Below, one piece after another: positions 58,347-64,000 of a DNA stretch of 64,000 nt. The stretch spans positions 1-64,000 of the forward strand of contig CAIMFT010000181.1 in NCBI GenBank assembly GCA_903840385.1, in the 5' to 3' direction. The notes under the pieces are model-generated. The model was not told the DNA's origin, did no database searches, and worked only from the letters and a program-made list of their open reading frames with translations. The DNA is from an uncultured Holophagaceae bacterium. Its GTDB lineage: Bacteria; Acidobacteriota; Holophagae; Holophagales; Holophagaceae. The position numbers and the translations under genes are program-made. Numbering within the stretch: position 1 is the stretch's first letter; every line of letters starts with the position of its first letter.

Positions 58347-60485
58347 TCAGGCCTCGCTGCTGATGAGCCGCAGCCCCTTGAGGGCTTCTTCCATGGTGAG
58401 GAAGACGGGCAGGCCGGCGGCGCGCAGGGCGGTGCGGTAGGGGTCGTAGACGGCACCGCCCTCCACGGCCACGCCCAGCCACTTGCCGCTGGTCTGGGCC
58501 AGGGCGGCCAGGGCCTCGGCGAAGGGGCCGTAGACCGTGGGGTCCGTGGTGTCCAGGCGCTGGGTCAGGGGCACCAGGCCTACCACCACACCGTCGGCCC
58601 CGGTGGCCAGCAGCAGGCGGGCGCAGGCCAGGTAGGCAGCCTCATCGGCCATGGGCGTGAGGTCCAGGGGCAGGCGCGCACTCACCAGGCCTGTCAGGCC
58701 CTGGGCCGCCAGGGTGGCTTCCAGAGCGGTGGTCTCGGCGGGCGTCAGGGTGAGGCCCGCACAGGTTCCGTCCAGGCGGTCGGCGGCCACCACGGATTCG
58801 AAGCCCGCGTTGGTCATCACAGCCACGGATTCGACCCGCAGTTGCGGGTGGCACGCGAGCCAGGCTAGGGCCGCATCGAAGGCCTCCAGGTCCTCGGCGA
58901 GCATGGCTCCGGCCCGGTGGAGGAGGCTGGCCTGCAGGGCGTGGTCCCCTGCCAGAGCGCCCGTGTGGCTGCTGGCGGCGGCCATGCCTGCCTGGCTGCG
59001 CCCGCCCTTGTAGAGCAGCACCCGGCGACCGGCGGCACGAAGGGTGCGGATGGCCATGGCCGTGGAGGGCAGGTCGCCGGGGGCGAAGCCCTCCAGGTAA
59101 GCGCCGACCACGGCCACGGCGGGATCGGTGGCGAAGCCCCGCAGGAAGTCCGAGCAGCGCAGGTCCAGCTGGTTGCCGATGGCCACCGCCGCCCGCAGGC
59201 CCAGCTCACGCCTGCGGCTCAGGCGGGTGATGAGGAAGGCGCCGCTCTGGCTCACCAGGGCCACCGGGCCGGGGCGGGCCGCCAGGGGCAGCTTGGCCTC
59301 CGGGATGAAGAGCGTGTTCAGCGCCAGGTCGGGACTGAACAGCCCCAGGCCGTTGGGCCCCACCAGGGCCGGGGTCCACCTGCCGCTGCGGCGGTACTCG
59401 GTGAGACAGGCCAGCAGCCGCGCGCCGAGGCCCTCGGTGTCGGCACCGTCGCCCAGGCCGCCCGCCACCAGATAGACCACGGTGGCGCCGCCCCCCTGCT
59501 GGCAGAGCTGCTCCACCAGCGCGAGGGTCTGGGAGGCTGGCAGGGCCACGATGAGCTGATCCGTGGGTGCGCTGGCGAGGTCAGCCACCGAGGCCACGCA
59601 GGGCAGGCCCAGGAACTCGGTGGACCCGGGCTTGAGGATGCGCAGCGCACCCTCCGGCAGGCGGGACCGGCGCACATTTTCAAGGATGATCCGGCCCACG
59701 GTGCCCGGGCGGCTGGAGACCCCGGCGAGCACCAGGCTGCGGGGACTCAGGAGGGCCTGGTACCAGGCGGGGTCCGGCGCAGCGCCGGTGGCCTGCGGGG
59801 CCTCGTCCATGGTGCCTACGCCATCCAGGGCGGTCGGCCGACCCAGGTCGTCCAGCACCACGGGGTTCAGCTCCAGCAGCGTCACGCCGGCGCCTGCCAG
59901 ACCCTCGGTGGCGCGCCACAGGCCCTGCAGGAAGGCCAACAGCTTGGCCTCGTCCGTGAGGGCAGTGGTGCCCCGCTGGCGGCCCAGCCAGGTACGGCCC
60001 AGCCAGTGCTCCCGCAGCTCCGCCAGGGCCTGCTCGGGGGTGGTGAAGGCCAGGGGCCAGATGAGTGGCGGGGCCAGGGCCGCCCAGGCATCGGCCTGGA
60101 GGCCGCCCACGCCGAGCACCACCAGCCAGCCGGCTTCGGGGTCGCGCTTGAGGGAGACCAGGGCCTCGGTGGGCAGGCCCGGCAGGCGCTGGAAGGCCAC
60201 CCGCTCGCAGACCAGGCCGCCGACCCAGGGGAGCTCCGCCACCCGCTGCCGCATGGCTTCGGCTTCGCTGCTGAGGGCTTCCTCATCGAAGGGACCGAAG
60301 TGCACCGCCCCCCGGTCCGACTTGTGCCAGAGCCCCTCGGCGATGCCCTTGAGCACCACGGCCTCGCCCGGGGCGAAAGGCAACGCCTCCGCACCCAGAA
60401 AGCCGTGGCGGGGCACCCTCAGGCCGGCGGCGGCCAGGAGGGCGTAGGCCCGACCTTCGTGGAGGAAGCCTGCCGCCGAGGTCAC
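58347..60485 (-). CDS. ADP-forming acyl-CoA synthetase (acetate/aryl-acetate CoA ligase, fused)
   Basis: A 712-residue fusion. The N-terminal ATP-grasp (beta) domain (about 1-215) has GEAVVLKGIAEGLWHKSDRGAV; the C-terminal alpha part (about 235-712) has CoA-binding LVLAGVSSRPGTVGRIILENV, LVSQSGAFL, and the phospho-His motif AASSHTGALAGD. It makes acid, CoA and ATP from an acyl-CoA ester plus ADP. The order beta-alpha is inverted relative to common bacterial fusions. It starts one base after iorB, so the substrate is likely phenylacetyl-CoA or another aryl-acetyl-CoA from IorAB. Confidence 0.9.
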   Translation of the reverse strand: MTSAAGFLHEGRAYALLAAAGLRVPRHGFLGAEALPFAPGEAVVLKGIAEGLWHKSDRGAVHFGPFDEEALSSEAEAMRQRVAELPWVGGLVCERVAFQRLPGLPTEALVSLKRDPEAGWLVVLGVGGLQADAWAALAPPLIWPLAFTTPEQALAELREHWLGRTWLGRQRGTTALTDEAKLLAFLQGLWRATEGLAGAGVTLLELNPVVLDDLGRPTALDGVGTMDEAPQATGAAPDPAWYQALLSPRSLVLAGVSSRPGTVGRIILENVRRSRLPEGALRILKPGSTEFLGLPCVASVADLASAPTDQLIVALPASQTLALVEQLCQQGGGATVVYLVAGGLGDGADTEGLGARLLACLTEYRRSGRWTPALVGPNGLGLFSPDLALNTLFIPEAKLPLAARPGPVALVSQSGAFLITRLSRRRELGLRAAVAIGNQLDLRCSDFLRGFATDPAVAVVGAYLEGFAPGDLPSTAMAIRTLRAAGRRVLLYKGGRSQAGMAAASSHTGALAGDHALQASLLHRAGAMLAEDLEAFDAALAWLACHPQLRVESVAVMTNAGFESVVAADRLDGTCAGLTLTPAETTALEATLAAQGLTGLVSARLPLDLTPMADEAAYLACARLLLATGADGVVVGLVPLTQRLDTTDPTVYGPFAEALAALAQTSGKWLGVAVEGGAVYDPYRTALRAAGLPVFLTMEEALKGLRLISSEA

Positions 60486-60486
60486 C

Positions 60487-61086
60487 TCAGGCCTCAGCCC
60501 GGGCGGGGACCAAGCCCTGCCCGGCGGCGAAGGCCTCCAGGTTCTTGGTGATGACGCGCTCGCCCTTGGCGGCGAAGCGCTCCGTGATGACGGCCTGCCA
60601 CACGGCCTCGGGCACGGGCAGGTGGCGGGAGGCCATGCCCAGCAGGGCCATGCCCCCGGCCTGGGGATGGCGCAGGCGTCGGGCCAGGTCCTCAGTGTCC
60701 AGCAGGCAGGCCCCCCGCACGGCCTTCAGGGCCCGGTAGATGTCCTCCAGGGGCGGGTAGCCCGCCATGTCGGCAGAGGGCTCCTCGGAGGCCACCAGGT
60801 GGCCGTCCGGGCGCAGCATGGCCACGTGCCGCAGGGCCTCCAGGGGCTCCAGGGCGATGAGGAGATCGGCGCTGCCCTCATCCAGGATGGGGGAGGTGAG
60901 CGGCACCTCGGCGAAGCAGACCTGCGCCTGCACGCTGCCTCCCCGCTGGCTCATGCCGTGGATCTCGGACTGGAGGGCGTGGAAGCCGCTGCGGCGCAGG
61001 GCCTCCAGCACGATCTGGGCGAGGGAGAGGACGCCCTGGCCGCCGACGCCAGAGAGCACGATGCCGTGGATGCGAAGGGCGCTCAT
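60487..61086 (-). CDS. iorB: Indolepyruvate ferredoxin oxidoreductase, beta subunit
   Basis: The 199-residue gamma-domain-like subunit of a 2-oxoacid oxidoreductase: IVLSGVGGQGVLSLAQIV and QSEIHGMSQRGGSVQAQVCF are the IorB motifs. With IorA it oxidatively decarboxylates aryl pyruvates to aryl-acetyl-CoA. ATG 61086 overlaps the iorA stop by four bases (ATGA), so the subunits are co-translated. The gene runs straight into the ADP-forming synthetase. Confidence 0.93.
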   Translation of the reverse strand: MSALRIHGIVLSGVGGQGVLSLAQIVLEALRRSGFHALQSEIHGMSQRGGSVQAQVCFAEVPLTSPILDEGSADLLIALEPLEALRHVAMLRPDGHLVASEEPSADMAGYPPLEDIYRALKAVRGACLLDTEDLARRLRHPQAGGMALLGMASRHLPVPEAVWQAVITERFAAKGERVITKNLEAFAAGQGLVPARAEA

Positions 61087-62744
61087 GGCTGGACCTCCAG
61101 GGTGCAGCAAGCCGAGGCCCGCTCCGCCTTCTCGTTGCGGTCGTGCTCCCGCAGCACACCGCGGCGCAGGGACTGGATGCACTCCCGCCGGAACACCAGC
61201 ACGGAGGGGCCGGGCTGCTGCAGGGCCGCTGCCACAGCCTTCACATTGGCCTCATGGTGCCGGGGCAGGGGCGTCAGCACCTGCAAGCTGGCCTCGGGGA
61301 TGCCCATGCCCAGAACCATGCGCTCCACCTGATCCAGGGCCTGGCTGGGCTGCTGGCCCGTCATGCCCACCACGCGGTTGTCGAGGATGAGAATGGTGAC
61401 ATCGGCGCCAGCGTCCATGGCGGTGAGCAGGGCCGGCAGGCCGCTGTGGCCGAAGGTGGAGTCGCCGATGACCGCCACCGCAGGGTGCAGGCCCGCCAGG
61501 GCAGCGCCCACGGCCATGCTGATGCTGGCGCCCATCTCCACCACCGCATGGAGGGCGCTGAGGGGCTCCTGGGCGGCCAGGGTGTAGCAGCCGATGTCGC
61601 CGAAGACCCGGGCCTGGGCCGTCGCCCCCAGGTTGCCGAGGGCCTCCTGCAGGGCCTCGAAGGCATCCACATGGCCGCAGCCATCGCAGAAGCGCGGCGC
61701 ACGCACCGGCAGGTCCAGCTCAGCGGGCGTGCCCATGCTGGGAGCCAGTCCCAGCGCGGCCTTCAGGAGGCGCGGGGAGAGTTCGCCGACCCGGGGGAGG
61801 GCGCCGTCCATGCGGCCGTGCACCTTGACCCGGGCCCGCAGGCCGAGCCGCGTCTCCACCAGCGGGTAGTCCTCCTCGAAGACCAGCACCTCGTCCACCG
61901 TGGCCAGGAAGGCCGCCTCCAGGTCCGGGTCCACGGGCTGGGCGGCCAGCTCCAGGCGGGGCAGGTCGCGCAGCTCGGGATGCTCCAGGGCCAGCTGATG
62001 GAAGTAGGCCCGGCCCATGCCCGCCAGGGCCACGCCCCGGCGACTGGGCCCGGGCACGCTGCGGTTGAGGTCCGCCAGGGCCGCCAGCAGGCGGGGCTGC
62101 TTGGCCAGCAGGTCCTCGTAGCGGCGGCGGGCGTTCGATGGGATGAGCACCCAGTCCTGCGCCTGCGCTGCGGGCACCGGGCCCAGTCCGGTGGGGGCCA
62201 GAGCCTCCCGGCGGTCCAGCGGCGCACGGCAGTGGGCCAGGCGGGTGACCAGGCGCACCATCACCGGCACCTGCAGGGCCTCGGAGAGGTCGAAGGCCCG
62301 GAGCGTGAAGTCATAACATTCCTGCACGGTGCTGGGTTCCAGGCAGGGCAGCCAGGCGAAGCTGGCTAGGCTGCGGCTGTCCTGCTCGTTCTGGCTGCTG
62401 TGCATGCCGGGGTCGTCGGCCACCAGGAGCACCAGGCCACCGTGCACGCCGGTGAGGGCGGAGTTGGCGTAGGCGTCCAGGGCCACATTCAGGCCCACAT
62501 GCTTCATGGTCACCAGGGTGCGGAAGCCCGCAAAGCTCACCCCCAGGGCCAGGTCGTAGGCCACCTTCTCATTGGCCGCCCACTGGGCCACCCGGCCGTC
62601 GGCGGCGGCGTGGATGAGGGCCTCTACGCACTCGAAGCCTTCGGTGGAGGGCGTGCCGGGGTAGCCGAAGGCCCCCTTGATGCCGGCATCGAAGCCCGCG
62701 CATCCCACCGCCTCGACCCCCAATGCCAGGGTGCTCTGAGCCAT
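61083..62744 (-). CDS. iorA: Indolepyruvate ferredoxin oxidoreductase, alpha subunit (short, no ferredoxin domain)
   Basis: A 553-residue thiamine-diphosphate subunit. The N-terminal pyrimidine-binding half has GIKGAFGYPGTPSTEGFE and WAANEKVAYDLALG; the C-terminal half has CDGCGH, GDIGCYTLA and AVIGDSTFGHSGLPALLTA (TPP-binding). The protein ends RRECIQSLRRGVLREHDRNE and lacks the two-cluster CxxCxxCxxxCP ferredoxin module of archaeal IorA (usually about 600-640 residues). Electron transfer may therefore need a separate protein. GGAGG precedes the ATG. First gene of the iorA-iorB-acyl-CoA synthetase operon. Confidence 0.92.
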   Translation of the reverse strand: MAQSTLALGVEAVGCAGFDAGIKGAFGYPGTPSTEGFECVEALIHAAADGRVAQWAANEKVAYDLALGVSFAGFRTLVTMKHVGLNVALDAYANSALTGVHGGLVLLVADDPGMHSSQNEQDSRSLASFAWLPCLEPSTVQECYDFTLRAFDLSEALQVPVMVRLVTRLAHCRAPLDRREALAPTGLGPVPAAQAQDWVLIPSNARRRYEDLLAKQPRLLAALADLNRSVPGPSRRGVALAGMGRAYFHQLALEHPELRDLPRLELAAQPVDPDLEAAFLATVDEVLVFEEDYPLVETRLGLRARVKVHGRMDGALPRVGELSPRLLKAALGLAPSMGTPAELDLPVRAPRFCDGCGHVDAFEALQEALGNLGATAQARVFGDIGCYTLAAQEPLSALHAVVEMGASISMAVGAALAGLHPAVAVIGDSTFGHSGLPALLTAMDAGADVTILILDNRVVGMTGQQPSQALDQVERMVLGMGIPEASLQVLTPLPRHHEANVKAVAAALQQPGPSVLVFRRECIQSLRRGVLREHDRNEKAERASACCTLEVQP

Positions 62745-63353
62745 GCCTGCCTCCGCCTCGAATGAACCGGGGAGTATGCGGCGACCCCCCGGTGTCGGGC
62801 GTCACAGGGGCCCGAATCCCAGGCTGGGGAGACAAAAAACGCAGACCGCCCCCGCTGGGTATCTGCTTCGGCCGCACTCTAGTCAGAAAAAAACGCCGAT
62901 GAATGGCCCCGATTCCTACACCTGGGGGGAACCGGGGACACGCAGTGCCAAAGGTCACAAGTTTGTCGGGATTGCTTGTCACTTCAGCCTTGACAGGGTC
63001 GGATGCACCTATTTTTTTACTATTTTAGTGCTATTCAAAGCATAGATTTTACAGCTATTTAAAACGAATCAAGACTTGTCACGAGATTGTGTGTCAATGC
63101 AACCAAACAACCATAACGGCATAATTGGTCGAACCATTTGCTCTCTTGAGGTGTTCTAAGGCCTGGGCATAATTTCGTTGCTGACTCTGGTATCACCTAA
63201 CTCGGTTCAGTGTCTCTTTGCACTCCGTAGTTCCGAAAGGTTCCGCTCCCCGTCGCACCGTCAGTTCAGGGGACCAGGAAACCGGCTAACACCCTTCATG
63301 CGTCATTACCTGTACGGCCCCAACGCACCGCGCATTGCGAGATGAGGCGAAAC
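62745..63353 (+). other. Long AT-rich regulatory region upstream of outer-membrane protein gene
   Basis: This 609-base gap has no convincing gene. From about 62950 to 63250 it is strikingly AT-rich against GC-rich surroundings. Visible elements are TTGACA (62993-62998) followed by a T-run at about 63011, a near-palindrome TTGTCAC (63076-63082) and GTGTCAA (63091-63097), and TTGTCAC-like half-sites upstream. The region ends with GAGGCG as a weak ribosome site. It may carry promoters, operators and a long 5' untranslated leader. Confidence 0.5.
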
Positions 63354-64000
63354 ATGAAACGACATACCCACGTGGCCCTGCTTGCCACCCTGATGTCCGC
63401 CACAGCCTGGGGCCAGGAGGTGAGCCTCTACGGCACCACCATGGCCGAGATGTGGAAGTCGGAGACCCCCGGCTTTAAGAAGGACACCTACACGCCGGCG
63501 ACGCAGTTCCTGGGCATCGACGCCACCAAGCTCGGCAGTGACAACCTGTCCCTGCACCTGTTTGGCTGGGGCCGGGGCGACCTGAGCGACCTGAGCCAGA
63601 CCGAGCCCAACCGGGCGGGTGGCTACCTGAGCTTCGGCTACCTGCAGTACCGCTTCAACCAGGCCAATGCTGAGCTGAAGGCGGGCCGCTTCACCATCTC
63701 CCAGAGCACCGGGATCGAGCAGGTGGATGGCGTCAGCGGTCGCACGGACCTGATCGGCGGCTTCACGGTGTCCGGCTTCGTCGGCAAGCCTGTCGCTGCG
63801 CAGGTGGTGGATCCCCGCAATCAGACCAACTACGAGTTCCAGCACGACTTCATCTACGGCGGCCGCCTCGGCTGGCGTGTGACCAACGGTGCCGAGGTCG
63901 GCGTCTCCTACCTGCAGGACGGCACCAAGGCCGCCAAGGACCTGAACCCGCCCTCTCTGGTGGACTACACCCGCAAGCAGATGGGTGCGGATGTGGTGCT
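63354..64000 (+). CDS. Outer-membrane beta-barrel protein, N-terminal part (3' truncated by window)
   Basis: The reading frame is open from ATG 63354 to the end of the window (215 codons). The signal peptide (MKRHTHVALLATLMSATAWG) is followed by alternating hydrophobic/polar strands typical of a barrel: LSLHLFGWGRGDLSD, YLSFGYLQYRFNQANAELKAGRFTI, YGGRLGWRVTNGAEVGVSYLQDG. The family is not recognised with certainty; a porin or a respiratory outer-membrane barrel are both possible. It has a long AT-rich upstream region, suggesting strong regulation. Confidence 0.75.
   Translation, partial: MKRHTHVALLATLMSATAWGQEVSLYGTTMAEMWKSETPGFKKDTYTPATQFLGIDATKLGSDNLSLHLFGWGRGDLSDLSQTEPNRAGGYLSFGYLQYRFNQANAELKAGRFTISQSTGIEQVDGVSGRTDLIGGFTVSGFVGKPVAAQVVDPRNQTNYEFQHDFIYGGRLGWRVTNGAEVGVSYLQDGTKAAKDLNPPSLVDYTRKQMGADVV

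Noticed and set aside
62743-63045. 100-codon frame in the gap upstream of the barrel gene
   Set aside because: No ribosome site, composition changes half-way into the AT-rich island, no hydrophobic or domain pattern.

Overview
The window is 64 kb of GC-rich, gene-dense bacterial chromosome with almost no spacers, a Gram-negative envelope (outer-membrane barrel protein, KdsA for Kdo synthesis, SPOR protein) and a respiratory and amino-acid-fermenting metabolism (NDH-1 subunits, aryl-pyruvate ferredoxin oxidoreductase, ADP-forming acyl-CoA synthetase, branched-chain amino-acid type ABC transporter). Gene content and style suggest Acidobacteriota, class Holophagae (Geothrix/Holophaga-like). This is a judgement from protein style only; no rRNA is present. 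One tRNA (Val, CAC) is encoded.

Layout. 0-5.7 kb: end of an acyl-CoA ligase, an endonuclease III fused to a BtuF-like domain, an unusual FolD, then kdsA-GNAT diverging from an Lrp regulator and a DMT exporter. 5.6-11.4 kb: DUF2339 membrane protein, REC-GGDEF cyclase, RqcH/NFACT-like protein, two small membrane proteins. 11.5-15 kb: a tightly overlapped minus-strand operon ACP, FabZ-like, ketosynthase, ketosynthase-like beta partner, SPOR. 15.1-22.2 kb: NDH-1 genes nuoABCD and nuoEF, interrupted by a MarR regulator, YceI and a double CDGSH protein, followed by a DMT transporter. 22.6-28.5 kb: phosphatase, argF, CBS protein, patatin, Tat-exported epimerase-like protein. 28.6-33.8 kb: thrABC, preceded by what looks like a Thr/Ile leader peptide and attenuator. 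34-38.2 kb: membrane M28 peptidase, GDPD, FAD-linked oxidase. 38.2-41.5 kb: rplM-rpsI-rpsB-tsf-pyrH. 41.6-51.6 kb: PseG-like protein, gamma-carbonic anhydrase, then an ABC transporter operon (livG, acyl-CoA ligase, livHMJF, PaaK-like ligase). 51.7-57.4 kb: YeiH, aminotransferase, tRNA-Val, EF-P, Crp/Fnr, MoeA, Rrf2. 57.5-62.7 kb: YwiC-like protein and the operon iorA-iorB-ADP-forming acyl-CoA synthetase. 62.7-64 kb: an AT-rich leader and a truncated outer-membrane protein gene.

How genes work together. IorAB oxidises aryl pyruvates to aryl-acetyl-CoA, which the adjacent ADP-forming synthetase can cleave for ATP; an aminotransferase and the LIV-type transporter could feed such amino-acid catabolism. 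thrABC makes threonine from aspartate, apparently under leader-peptide control. The ACP/FabZ/KS/KS-beta set looks like a specialised type II fatty-acyl or polyene pathway rather than housekeeping fatty-acid synthesis.

The most striking non-coding signal is a set of intergenic elements built from short tandem units (7, 8 or 9 bp) that mostly face each other as inverted arms between A-rich and T-rich flanks. Two loci share an internal GC-rich core of about 127 bp, and a third holds what looks like a collapsed version of its end. Two elements supply the stop codons of neighbouring genes.
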